Shown one piece after another: positions 1 to 8,359 of a stretch of DNA of 14,671 nucleotides. The notes below the pieces were generated by a model that searched no databases, was not told where the DNA came from, and was given only the letters and a program-made list of their open reading frames with translations. The position numbers and the translations under genes are program-made. The number at the start of each line of letters is the position of its first letter. Position 1 is the stretch's first letter. The stretch comes from Methanocorpusculum sp. (GTDB taxonomy: Archaea; Halobacteriota; Methanomicrobia; Methanomicrobiales; Methanocorpusculaceae). The stretch covers positions 1 through 14,671 of the forward strand of contig JAGARL010000319.1 in the NCBI GenBank assembly GCA_017622255.1. The letters are read 5' to 3'.

Positions 1-130
1 AAACCAACAATACGTCAACGGGCCGAACACTCTTCAACCGTACTCCACGGAGTTTTTCTCCTTTACCCCTCCCCATCATATCAACTATCTCCACGGCTAC
101 CGCAGCCTAAAAAGGTTTTGGAAGGGGTTT
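1..130. other. Gene-poor left edge of the window
   Basis: This is the stretch past the operon terminator and second hairpin. No complete gene is visible. On the minus strand an open frame begins with two ATG codons at 79-74 and runs off the window edge. It has a possible GGAG ribosome site about 9 nt upstream (near 89-92) and gives roughly 26 residues that begin MMGRGKGEKL. It could be the start of the next gene, but the peptide is unrecognised and too short to support a call. The bases 99-130 are the outer flank of the hairpin at 131-161 and belong to that repeat-like unit. Confidence 0.4.
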
Positions 131-161
131 GGGGGAACCTTTTCCTCAAAAAGGTTCCCCC
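131..161. repeat. 13-bp perfect inverted repeat (hairpin)
   Basis: The left arm at 131-143 and the right arm at 149-161 are perfect 13-bp reverse complements of the form GGGGGAACCTTTT, with a 5-nt loop. On the minus strand it lies just past the operon terminator and is followed by a pyrimidine-rich stretch, so it could act as a back-up terminator. Its core GGGGAACC/GGTTCCCC is shared with the terminator at 183-212, so both may derive from one dispersed terminator-like repeat. The family assignment is inference; the dyad is seen directly. Confidence 0.7.
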
Positions 162-162
162 A

Positions 163-212
163 AGAAAAACAAAAAGAAAAAACCAAGGGGAACCAGAAAC
201 GGTTCCCCTTGG
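163..212 (-). terminator. Rho-independent terminator of the seven-gene operon
   Basis: A perfect 12-bp stem pairs CCAAGGGGAACC (183-194) with GGTTCCCCTTGG (201-212) around a 6-nt loop. On the minus strand the stem is followed at once by a T-rich tract (182-163) of about 20 bases, interrupted only by C, G or G-rich ends. It begins 18 nt after the stop codon of the last permease gene (231-233). A GC-rich stem, short loop and U tract in the right orientation make this a textbook intrinsic terminator and define the 3' end of the operon. Confidence 0.9.
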
Positions 213-230
213 AGGAAGGAGTGCAGGAGA

Positions 231-1289
231 TCAGTCCGCAGTAAGACCGGAACGTTCGATACCCTGAACGATGTATCTCTGACCGAAGAGGTAGAGGATG
301 ATCAGCGGAGCCATGATCAGGATACCGCAAGTGTTGTTGATTGCGGAGGTGTAGAGAGCCTGACCGGCATAGTTGGTATCGAGGGATTTCGGAACCTTGA
401 TGATGTCGGGGAGGAGCTTCGCACCGGCGGTCGTGTAGAAGAGCTCGGTGTAGAAGTTGTCCGTCCACTGCCAGCAGAACGAGAACATGAATACGGTAAT
501 CATCATCGTTACGGAAAGCGGGATGATGATGCCGAAGAAGGTGCGGAATACGCCGGAACCATCGAGGTATGCGGATTCTTCCAGTTCGTCCGGAATACCA
601 CGGTAGAACTGACGAAGGAGGAAGATGTACAGACCGTTCTTGTACGCCAGACCGGTGAAGGAGAGGATGTACAGCGGCCAGTTGGAGTTGATGAAGTTGA
701 TCGACGTTACGCCGCCTGTAACGTTCAGTGCGTCAATCGCACCGCCGCCGAGGAGGTTGACGATACCGAGGATATCGAAGTAACGGAACTTCATGAACAG
801 AGAGAGCTGAAGGGTTGCGTGGGGAACGATCATCGTGAAGATTACGCAGAGGAAGAACAGGCTGTTACCCTTGAACTTGAACTTTGCGAAACCGTAACCG
901 ATGAAGGAACAGATGAAGGTCTGGATGATGCCGCACGCCAGAGACAGGATGAACGTGTTCAGGAGTGCTTCCAGATAGCTGTTGTCTTCAATGATCGCCT
1001 TGTAGGTTTCGAGGGTCGGGTGCTTCGGGATAAGTCTTACGGTTACGTCAACGAAGTCTTCCGGAGCCATGAAGGAGGAGGAGATCTTCGAGAAGAACGG
1101 GAAAAGGATAACGTAAGAGACACCGAGCATGAGCAGGAAGCGGAACAGATACCATACAACTCTCTTCAGGGTGTACAGGTTGATGAGCTTCGCCTTCAGT
1201 CTTTCCAGAAGCGGAGTACGGTCGAATTCAACCCGGATGGTGTTCTTGGTTTCCTTCTTGACAGTAGGAGCAGTTTGCGCTTTATTCAT
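231..1289 (-). CDS. Carbohydrate ABC transporter permease, MalG type (pair 2)
   Basis: Inner-membrane permease subunit of a CUT1-type sugar ABC importer, 352 aa. The cytoplasmic EAA loop is at about residues 232-260, with IPDELEESAYLDGSG followed by IIIPLS, and docks the ATPase. Six membrane segments are expected; the first is at about 46-68. The segment between about residues 170 and 203 (DILGIVNLLGGG to INSNWP) is longer than in the pair-1 MalG protein and faces outside. The N-terminus is a roughly 45-residue charged cytoplasmic extension. The ATG at 1289 has a GAAAGGAGG ribosome site 9 nt upstream. That site lies against the stop codon of the preceding permease gene, only 18 nt away, so the two are co-transcribed and probably coupled. 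It is the last gene of the operon, with the terminator 18 nt beyond. The substrate is unknown. B. subtilis LplC/YtcP-like proteins are the nearest named family type; no symbol is assigned. Confidence 0.95.
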   Translation of the reverse strand: MNKAQTAPTVKKETKNTIRVEFDRTPLLERLKAKLINLYTLKRVVWYLFRFLLMLGVSYVILFPFFSKISSSFMAPEDFVDVTVRLIPKHPTLETYKAIIEDNSYLEALLNTFILSLACGIIQTFICSFIGYGFAKFKFKGNSLFFLCVIFTMIVPHATLQLSLFMKFRYFDILGIVNLLGGGAIDALNVTGGVTSINFINSNWPLYILSFTGLAYKNGLYIFLLRQFYRGIPDELEESAYLDGSGVFRTFFGIIIPLSVTMMITVFMFSFCWQWTDNFYTELFYTTAGAKLLPDIIKVPKSLDTNYAGQALYTSAINNTCGILIMAPLIILYLFGQRYIVQGIERSGLTAD

Positions 1290-1307
1290 GAATCAGTACC
1301 TCCTTTC

Positions 1308-2309
1308 TTAGTCTTTTCTCTGGTAGAATACGAAGGAGCTGAGGATACCGGCAACAGCTGCGATGATGACGATGACAACAAGGAAGTACATCCAGGACAT
1401 CGCGGAGCTGAGAACGTTACCGTCCGCCTGTTCGTATACGGTTGCAATATAGGCCATAACCTGGTTGTCGTTCGAGGTGAACGCGTCGATGATCGTGTAA
1501 ATGGTGTTTACGAGAATCATCGGGCTCATCATCGGAAGGGTTACCTTCCAGAAGCTTTCCCAACCGGACGCACCGTCGATGGAGCAGGATTCGTAAATCG
1601 CGGGAGAGATCGACTGGAGACCGGAGAGGAAGATCAGCATCTGTACACCACAACGGTTAACGATGTTGAAGATGTTGTTAACCATGCTGACAACGTATTC
1701 AACGATTTCCGTACCGATCATCATGTTGTCGAAGAGACGTTCAACGTCCATGACGGAGATGATTTCGGTAGCGGTGGATTCCTGACCGGAACCGTCGTCG
1801 ATACCGCCGGATTCTTCCATGTACGAAGACAGGGAGTTCGCTGCGTCGATATCGCTGATAAGACCGGTGGACAGGATAACCGGGATAAAGAAGATTGCAC
1901 GGAATGCTGCACGGCCTGCGATCTTCTGGTTAAGGATGATCGCAATGAACAGCGAGAAGAGAACGATGGAGGGGATGTCGAGGATGAGCTGCTTCAGACC
2001 GGAAACCAGCGTCGTTACATAAGAGGTATCGACGAGGATCGCATCAGAGTAGTTCTTCCAGCCGACGAAGGTAAGCTCGTAACCACCACCGACAAGAATG
2101 TCGATTTCGTTAAAGCTGTACTTGATGGAGTCGAAAATGATCGGAATGTAGATCAGCACAAATCCAAGGATGAACGGGAGGATGAAAATCCATCCCGCTC
2201 TAGCCTTTTTCACTTCAAGGGAAGCAGTGCTCTTCTTCTTTTTGCCGGGAGCATCGACTTGAATCTTCTGTTTCTTTCCGCCTTTGCCGGCGTCAATGTT
2301 TAAATTCAT
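1308..2309 (-). CDS. Sugar ABC transporter permease, MalF type (pair 2)
   Basis: Inner-membrane permease partner of the following MalG-type protein, 333 aa. The N-terminus is a Lys-rich cytoplasmic tail (residues 1-37), then the first membrane segment at about 39-60. The EAA loop at about 234-263 reads ISPAIYESCSIDGASGW and then VTLPMMSP, the canonical ATPase-docking motif. Between the third and fourth membrane segments (about 153-203) is an acidic, Ser/Gly-rich loop (for example SYMEESGGIDDGSGQ). It replaces the short W..LF..GxIN loop normal for MalF-type proteins and would face outside. The ATG at 2309 has an AAAGGGGAG site just upstream, and the preceding DUF5696-type gene ends 18 nt before it. 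The pairing with the next gene, the motifs and the length make the permease call secure. The sugar is unknown, and whether this pair shares the operon's single binding protein is open. Confidence 0.95.
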   Translation of the reverse strand: MNLNIDAGKGGKKQKIQVDAPGKKKKSTASLEVKKARAGWIFILPFILGFVLIYIPIIFDSIKYSFNEIDILVGGGYELTFVGWKNYSDAILVDTSYVTTLVSGLKQLILDIPSIVLFSLFIAIILNQKIAGRAAFRAIFFIPVILSTGLISDIDAANSLSSYMEESGGIDDGSGQESTATEIISVMDVERLFDNMMIGTEIVEYVVSMVNNIFNIVNRCGVQMLIFLSGLQSISPAIYESCSIDGASGWESFWKVTLPMMSPMILVNTIYTIIDAFTSNDNQVMAYIATVYEQADGNVLSSAMSWMYFLVVIVIIAAVAGILSSFVFYQRKD

Positions 2310-2327
2310 TTAAGCACTCCCCTTTCT

Positions 2328-5312
2328 TTAGTCTATGCGTACGAAGCCAAGACCTGCGATTTCGTATTCCTGACCGTCGTACTCAACAATAATATCGTAA
2401 GAGTTGTAGTTAAGGATGAAGTTTACGCCGCCTTCATATTCAACACGTACAACGGAACCGATGACGGTCTTATACTTATCGGGAACGATGTATTCTTCCT
2501 CTTCTTCAACAACTTCTTCTTCGGTTTCGTCAGCTTCTTCTTCAACAGGAGCAGCTGCGGGTTCTTCTACAACTTCACCAGCCTGTGCTGCGAGACGGGC
2601 TTCGAGACGAGCCTTACGTTCTTCGTCGAGACGAGCTTCTTCTTCGGCTGCTGCGAGAGCTGCTGCTTCTGCTTCTTCAGCAAGACGGTCTGCTTCGAGT
2701 TCGTCTGCGTCCGGAATACGTTCAGCATCGAGGAATTCGTGGTCAACGATGTAGGAGGTCTGGAGATCCTTGATCGCGTTGTTCAGAGTGGTGTAGTATT
2801 CAGCAACGTCTTCCTTCCAGATATCGTAGGATACGGAGTAGTACTTGCTGAGGCTGAAGTCTTCCTTCAGTTCGCTGGTGTTCTGATAAGACAGGATGAA
2901 GTACATAGCCGCACCGTTTTCGATCGCCTGAAGGATCGCCTGGTTTACGTCACCTTCCATGTTGGTAGCGGAACCGGTGAATACCTTGGAGCCGTGGTAT
3001 ACCATACCGAGGAACGGAACGGATTCACTTGCCTTCACATACTTGGAGGAGGTAAGCGAAGCGTTGAGGATAACGTCTGCGTACTTTACTGCATATGCGT
3101 TACCGCCTTCGATCATAACGCTTTCGTAGTCTGCGTCGAGCTTTTCAAGAAGTTCGATGGTGAACTGCTTGTTGTCTTCGCGGTGGTACGGTTCGTCTTC
3201 ATCAAAGTCGGAGTTCAGGTCGGTACCGAGAGTGGTAACTGCAATTGCGTCGTTGCCGTATTCAAGGTAGGTGGGACCGAACTTATTGTAGAGATATTCG
3301 TAGAATACCGGGGAGATTGCGATCGCAAAGGAGCGGTCGAAGCTCTGGGTAGCTGCGTCGTATGCACGTCTGGTGGTGAAACGGTCGTCGATGGTACGAA
3401 CTGCGTGCTTCTTGAGGCTTACACCGTCAAACATTTCCTGATTGCGGATGTATGCGAAGTCGAAGTCCGGATATACGTTGAAGCCGTTATCCGCTGCGTA
3501 CTTGGCGAGGTCGGTAAATCCTTCACCGCCGCCGACAACCTTGGTCCATTCGAGACGGTACGGAACGGTACCTTCAAGACCGCCGTTTGCATAACCGGTG
3601 AGCTTGAAGTTGATGTTGCCGACACCGAGTTCGGTGAGTTCGGCGTGCATCGTCTTGATGTCTTCAAAGGTGGTAAGGGGAGTATCCACTTCGATCGGGA
3701 AGGAGAGGAGACGTTCCGTGGTTTCAATGGAACCGAAGGTTTCAATGAAGAGCGGGATGTCTTCCTTGGTGTTCTCGAGCTTGGTGAGTTCGCCCTTTTC
3801 GATCAGATAGTCACGGTAAGCGGTAGCCATACCGGTCCATTCTGCTTCGTAGTAATCCTTGAGGCCGTTTTCTTCTGCGAGGGTTTCATCCTTGAGGAAG
3901 ATATACTGGATGCGGTAGCTGTCGGTATACTTTCTCTTGGAAGTTACCGTCCATGTAGCGTTGCCGCTGACGGAGATGGAGTCTGCGAGGTTGTATTCGT
4001 CGGACGGACGAGGAGTGAACTTTGCGTATACAGTGTTGTACGGATGGAGAGTACCACCGCATTCTGCCATGAAGGATGCGAGGGAGTCACCTTCGGTAAC
4101 AACTGCGAGGAAGCCGTTGGAGTAGAAGATGCCTTCTGCGGGAGTGGTTTCAGTCGCCTTGACGAGTTCCTTATCGAAGTTGGTAACAACGCCGAAGTAA
4201 GGCATTCTCATGGTTTCCGCGTGTGCGCCGCTGATTTCATGGTAAGCATAGTCGGCACCGTACATCTGACCTGCGATGTTAACGGGCTTGCCTACGAAGT
4301 CTTCAAAGCGGATGAGCGCACCGGAACCGTCCGGGATAACCGAGTAACCGGTAAATTCGTTGGAGCCTGCACCGAAGTACGGAAGCATAGCAACTTCCTG
4401 GAACTGGTATGCAGATTCGTCGAAGGAAAGACCGTTTGCAGGGAGTCTTACCTGAAGACCGGTATCGCTGAGGGTGTATTCGAGAGCCATACGGAATCTC
4501 GGCGGAGCAGCGTCGTCACCGGTATAACGGGTGAGGTCGTGGTCATAGTCGAGTTCTTCGTATGTATATTCGGGACAGTAGGACTTGATAATACCTTCAA
4601 GTTCACGAAGTTCGCGGGCCTTGATTTCCGGGTCACAGACGTAAACCGCCATTTCAAGGGTGATCGGGAACTTTGCCTGCATTTCCGCAACACCACGTTC
4701 GGTGAGGTTCGGGTCGTTTGCGTCCTTGGGGGTATAGAAGGAGTTGAGCTTGTTGTACTGCCATTCGTCTTCGATGTTCGCAAGGATGAGCTCTTCGAAA
4801 CGAGCCATCTGGATCATACGGGGAACAAGGCGGATGGTCTGTTCTTCACCGAGAACGTATTCCACACGGATACCGTTCTTGATGTTCTTCTTGACGATCT
4901 GACCGCGGAGAGCAGCTTCGGTGTAGCTGTTCATGGTCTTCTGAACGTCGTTTTCAAGGAAAGTAATTACGAGCTGGGAGAGGAGCTTTTCCTTAACTGC
5001 GTCGGAGATTGCCTGATAACCGGAAGCAATATCCCACGGGTTGGAGAAGTGTACCTGACCGGTAGCGAGGTCCACAACGGCGATTTCACCGGTGAACTCT
5101 TCGTACCAAAGCTGGTAACCGTTCTGCTCCTTGACCATAATCATGTCAGCGAGCTTCGCTTCGGGGGAGGTGTAAGCGTCTGCAAGATAATTGATGATCG
5201 GTTCACCGTCTTCATTTACCTTATCAGCCCACGCAGCATCAACACCAACAGCGAGCGTACCGATGAGCATAACCAGAGTCAAGAACGCCGATATAAGTCT
5301 TTTACTATTCAT
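2328..5312 (-). CDS. Secreted DUF5696-type protein with barrel-like core and acidic linker
   Basis: Large extracytoplasmic protein, 994 aa, resembling the DUF5696 family often found beside sugar ABC permeases in Paenibacillus and Clostridia. Residues 1-27 form a Sec signal peptide (SKRLISAF, then a hydrophobic core, and cleavage near VDAAWA). Residues of about 30-500 look mostly beta, similar in layout to the N-terminal domains of large glycoside hydrolases. Residues of about 518-830 look like alternating beta/alpha elements of a TIM-type barrel, including NINFKLTGYANGG (566-578), VYPDFDFAYI (613-622) and TTLGTDLNSDFDEDE (693-707), which offer several acidic residues. Residues of about 866-940 are an Ala/Glu/Arg-rich then strongly acidic linker. 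Residues 941-994 form a small beta tail. No lipobox, sortase motif or C-terminal membrane helix is seen. The ATG at 5312 has a TAGGAGA site 8 nt upstream. Enzymatic activity is inference; a binding or scaffolding role is equally possible. Confidence 0.85.
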   Translation of the reverse strand: MNSKRLISAFLTLVMLIGTLAVGVDAAWADKVNEDGEPIINYLADAYTSPEAKLADMIMVKEQNGYQLWYEEFTGEIAVVDLATGQVHFSNPWDIASGYQAISDAVKEKLLSQLVITFLENDVQKTMNSYTEAALRGQIVKKNIKNGIRVEYVLGEEQTIRLVPRMIQMARFEELILANIEDEWQYNKLNSFYTPKDANDPNLTERGVAEMQAKFPITLEMAVYVCDPEIKARELRELEGIIKSYCPEYTYEELDYDHDLTRYTGDDAAPPRFRMALEYTLSDTGLQVRLPANGLSFDESAYQFQEVAMLPYFGAGSNEFTGYSVIPDGSGALIRFEDFVGKPVNIAGQMYGADYAYHEISGAHAETMRMPYFGVVTNFDKELVKATETTPAEGIFYSNGFLAVVTEGDSLASFMAECGGTLHPYNTVYAKFTPRPSDEYNLADSISVSGNATWTVTSKRKYTDSYRIQYIFLKDETLAEENGLKDYYEAEWTGMATAYRDYLIEKGELTKLENTKEDIPLFIETFGSIETTERLLSFPIEVDTPLTTFEDIKTMHAELTELGVGNINFKLTGYANGGLEGTVPYRLEWTKVVGGGEGFTDLAKYAADNGFNVYPDFDFAYIRNQEMFDGVSLKKHAVRTIDDRFTTRRAYDAATQSFDRSFAIAISPVFYEYLYNKFGPTYLEYGNDAIAVTTLGTDLNSDFDEDEPYHREDNKQFTIELLEKLDADYESVMIEGGNAYAVKYADVILNASLTSSKYVKASESVPFLGMVYHGSKVFTGSATNMEGDVNQAILQAIENGAAMYFILSYQNTSELKEDFSLSKYYSVSYDIWKEDVAEYYTTLNNAIKDLQTSYIVDHEFLDAERIPDADELEADRLAEEAEAAALAAAEEEARLDEERKARLEARLAAQAGEVVEEPAAAPVEEEADETEEEVVEEEEEYIVPDKYKTVIGSVVRVEYEGGVNFILNYNSYDIIVEYDGQEYEIAGLGFVRID

Positions 5313-5336
5313 ATCTTATTTCTCCTATATCTCTGT

Positions 5337-7472
5337 TTACAACCGGTATGAGATTTCTTCGAAAATATTGGTGACGAAGCTTACGATTTTTGCCATAAGG
5401 CTGGAGAAGAGGATACCAAGGAACATGATGAATGCCATACCAACGATGGTAGCCACACATGTAAGAAGGTTCTTACCAACCGAGTAGTCGTGCGTTACCT
5501 GCATCGCAAATACGAGGAGGAGACCCAGCCATACATATGCGAAGGAGGAAAGCATCGTGATGAGGCCGCCTTCATTCGCGGTGAGGAAGTTGGAGGCGAT
5601 CGTAACAGGGAGTACGAGAAGCGGAAGAGGAGTGAGACAGTAGCAGCAAGCTGTAAAGATATCACTCATACTGCCTTCGCCTTCAAACAGGGTCGTGAGA
5701 CACCAGTTTGCAACAACCCAGAGGAGAAGCGGAGCGAGAACGGCACCGACTGCACCCATGATGTTCATCGCGGTGGACGGACGCGGGTTGAAGATGTAAC
5801 CCTGACCAATGCTGTTGTAGAAGTATACAACGATTGTAATAAGGAGGATAACGAATGCACTTCTTACGGAACCGCGCTTTTCATGCTTGAGGTCCCAGAA
5901 GCCATCGAACGGATGGAAGATAACGTGGAACGCGTAGAGGAGTTCTTCCTTGAGGCTCTTGCGGCCAACCTTGAGAGCGGTTCTCTTGTTTACCTTGCCG
6001 GCAAAACCGAAGAACTTCGCAATCAGGATGCATACAACAACGATAACGATCGGGATGATCCAGAAGAACTTGTTCGCCCACTGCTTACGGACTTCCTTAT
6101 ACGCTTCGGAATAGTTTTCCGTTTCGTATGCAGACTTGTAATAGTCCATAGCTTCTTCGTATTCACCCTGACGGTAGAGAGCCTTACCGATCTGGATGTA
6201 CGCTGCGTCGAAGTTGTTGTTTCTCTTGAGGATTTCGGTCCAGTCGTCGATGGTTGCATCGTACTGACGGTTGTTGTCGTGTTCGAGAGCGGTCAGAAGG
6301 AGATCGCCGTATTCGGTACGACGGAAGGTGATGATGTTGTCGTTGGTCTTGTCAAGGAGAAGGATGGTAGAACCCTGGTAAGCGATTGCTTCGATGCTGT
6401 CGATGTTACCGGTCTGAGTACCCTTGTCACCGAAGGTGAACAGGAGGTTACCGTTATCGTCATAGGTGAAGACCTTGGAACGCTTTTCGTCGATGATGGA
6501 CCATGTGCCTTCGGGACCAACCGCTGCGTCGATGATCTTGGACGGACCAACAATGACAGAAGAGGTAGAGAAGGTGACAATACGGACTTCACCGGACGGC
6601 GGGTAGAAGCCGTTACGCTTCATAACGTCGGAACCAGATGCGTTGAGCTTCTTAACCGGAGCGTAGTCGGATGCCTTGGACTTGGAGTTGATTGCACCCT
6701 GCTGGTCGCTTTCGGCGATGGAAGAGGTAGTAACGTAGATGAAGTTGTCCTTATCGATGGTGATGTTGTTAAATTCGGTAGAAACGTATTCTTCGGACTG
6801 CGCGCGCTGTTCATCGGTCTGGATGTTTCTCCAGAGGATTTCGAGAGCAGAGATCGCAACCTTCTGAGCACCGATGAAACCGAAGAAGTCACCGTCATCG
6901 TTAAGAACGATGATACCCTGATAGGTGGTGGAGGAAACGACGAAGATACGGCCGTAGTCGTCAACCGCGCAGGCTACCGGCTTGTAGATGGAGCCTTCTT
7001 CAAAGAGGTTGGATTCGGGCTTGCCGATGATCTTGATGTAGTTGCCTTCCGTGTCGAACATTACGATACGGTTGTTGTCGGTATCGCAGACGTAGATGTT
7101 TTCTTCATTTACGAAAACGCCCGAGGGATTCAGGAAAACGTCCGGAACACCGTGTTCGTTCGTAAAGGAATTGATTTCAAATAAGAACTTGTAGTAACGG
7201 TCGAGAACCTTAACGCTTGCGGATGCAGCGTCAACGATGTAAACTCTCTCATCGGGACCTACAAACAGGTCACGGGGGTCATCGATGGTACCGGTGAGAC
7301 CCATGTAGCTTGCGTCAACGACGGTATCCGGCACATACGCTGCGGGGGAGGTAAGAACCTGACCCTGAGCGGAGTAGGTGTAGGTAGCATACGGGGTAGC
7401 AGCGGAAACGATGGAGGGGAGCATCATTACGACAGCGACAGCGATAAGGAGAATCTTAAAATATTTTTTCAT
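5337..7472 (-). CDS. NHL-propeller / TPR / Yip1 membrane protein
   Basis: 711 aa, multi-domain. Residues 1-24 form a signal peptide (MKKYFKILLI to VSAA). Residues of about 60-390 carry NHL-like beta-propeller repeats, for example DDPRDLFVGPDERVYIVDA, NPSGVFVNEENIYVCDTDNN, ACAVDDYGRIFVVS and ITIDKDNFIYVTT. Residues of about 415-460 match a TPR (DAAYIQIGKALYRQGEYEEA, then MDYYKSAYE). A membrane helix at about 468-489 is followed by a basic stretch (KVNKRTALKVGRK), which by the positive-inside rule puts propeller and TPR outside. Residues of about 505-700 contain about five further membrane segments of Yip1-family type (FHPFDGFWDLKHEKRG at its start). An AAGGAGG site 5 nt upstream of the ATG overlaps the stop codon of the preceding permease gene, giving tight coupling. 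The role is unknown; an extracytoplasmic sensor or scaffold tethered to the transporter is inferred from architecture and operon position. Confidence 0.87.
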   Translation of the reverse strand: MKKYFKILLIAVAVVMMLPSIVSAATPYATYTYSAQGQVLTSPAAYVPDTVVDASYMGLTGTIDDPRDLFVGPDERVYIVDAASASVKVLDRYYKFLFEINSFTNEHGVPDVFLNPSGVFVNEENIYVCDTDNNRIVMFDTEGNYIKIIGKPESNLFEEGSIYKPVACAVDDYGRIFVVSSTTYQGIIVLNDDGDFFGFIGAQKVAISALEILWRNIQTDEQRAQSEEYVSTEFNNITIDKDNFIYVTTSSIAESDQQGAINSKSKASDYAPVKKLNASGSDVMKRNGFYPPSGEVRIVTFSTSSVIVGPSKIIDAAVGPEGTWSIIDEKRSKVFTYDDNGNLLFTFGDKGTQTGNIDSIEAIAYQGSTILLLDKTNDNIITFRRTEYGDLLLTALEHDNNRQYDATIDDWTEILKRNNNFDAAYIQIGKALYRQGEYEEAMDYYKSAYETENYSEAYKEVRKQWANKFFWIIPIVIVVVCILIAKFFGFAGKVNKRTALKVGRKSLKEELLYAFHVIFHPFDGFWDLKHEKRGSVRSAFVILLITIVVYFYNSIGQGYIFNPRPSTAMNIMGAVGAVLAPLLLWVVANWCLTTLFEGEGSMSDIFTACCYCLTPLPLLVLPVTIASNFLTANEGGLITMLSSFAYVWLGLLLVFAMQVTHDYSVGKNLLTCVATIVGMAFIMFLGILFSSLMAKIVSFVTNIFEEISYRL

Positions 7473-7482
7473 GTTTTCCTCC

Positions 7483-8358
7483 TTAGTCCTTCATGCCGCT
7501 CGAACCCATGGTTTCGATGATGTTCGACTGCGATACAACGAATACGAGGATCGGGACGATCATCATGACAACGGTAGCAGCTGCGGACGCACCGGAACGG
7601 GCGATACCGCCTGCGGTGATCTGGCTGATTGCGTAGTTCAGGGTCTTGAGCTGTTCGGAATAGATGAACGTAGAAGCACCGGCATTCCAAAGTCCCTGGA
7701 AGGAGTACACGATCAGGGTAAGCCAACCGGGCTTAACCATCGGCATCGCGATCGACCAGAAGGTACGAAGTTCGCTCGCACCGTCGAGACGTGCGGATTC
7801 AAGAACTTCGGTGGTAACGTTGGATTCCATGAACTGCTTCATGAGGTAGAGACCGAGGGTAGAACACCATGCGGGAACGATGATTGCAAGGTAAGTGTCA
7901 ATCCAGCCGAGCATGGAAAGGGTGATGAAGTTAACGATACCGGTAACGGTAGCGGTAAACATCAGGGACTTCTGAATGAGCCAGAAGAACTGCTTTGCAC
8001 CCGGGAAGTCGATCTTCGCAAGAGCGTATGCACAGATGGAAGCGAGACAAAGGTTACCGAAGGTACCGCCGACGGAAATGAGGACGGTATTGAAGATGTA
8101 ACGGGAGAACGGAACCCAGGAGTCGCTCATCAGGTTGAACAGGTCTTTGAAGTTATCGAAGGTCGGGTGGATAACGTAGAAACGAGGCGGGAAGTAGAAG
8201 AGTTCGTTCATCGGCTTGAGAGCCTGAATTACGGTGTAAAACATGGGAATGAACATGAACAGACCGAATATGGTGAGCACAATCGTAATGCCCACGTCAC
8301 CGCCGACGGATCGGTTCAGGACGACCTCATGTTTTCTTGTTCTTAATTTCTTTGCCAT
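7483..8358 (-). CDS. Carbohydrate ABC transporter permease, MalG type (pair 1)
   Basis: CUT1-type permease subunit, 291 aa from the ATG at 8358. The first membrane segment is at about 22-45, and the EAA loop at about 182-210 reads TTEVLESARLDGASEL and then IAMPMVKPG. Loop lengths are ordinary for the family. The start could also be read as a GTG at 8367, adding three residues (MNN) and overlapping the upstream stop. The ATG is preferred because it gives the usual basic MAKKLRTRK start and has a GGGTG site 6 nt upstream. The preceding permease gene stops only one nucleotide before this ATG, a classic translational coupling of MalF and MalG partners. The paired MalF-type protein and the large binding protein upstream indicate a complete importer lacking only its ATPase. 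Confidence 0.94.
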   Translation of the reverse strand: MAKKLRTRKHEVVLNRSVGGDVGITIVLTIFGLFMFIPMFYTVIQALKPMNELFYFPPRFYVIHPTFDNFKDLFNLMSDSWVPFSRYIFNTVLISVGGTFGNLCLASICAYALAKIDFPGAKQFFWLIQKSLMFTATVTGIVNFITLSMLGWIDTYLAIIVPAWCSTLGLYLMKQFMESNVTTEVLESARLDGASELRTFWSIAMPMVKPGWLTLIVYSFQGLWNAGASTFIYSEQLKTLNYAISQITAGGIARSGASAAATVVMMIVPILVFVVSQSNIIETMGSSGMKD

Positions 8359-8359
8359 A

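Noticed and set aside
129..2303. 724-codon plus-strand open frame antisense to the two pair-2 permease genes
   Set aside because: The minus-strand frames encode clear permeases with EAA motifs and ribosome sites. The plus frame gives a charged, low-complexity protein with no recognisable domain and is a by-product of codon bias.
2739..5351. 870-codon plus-strand open frame antisense to the DUF5696-type gene
   Set aside because: Shadow of the minus-strand gene: no ribosome site, no domain, and it follows the coding gene's limits.
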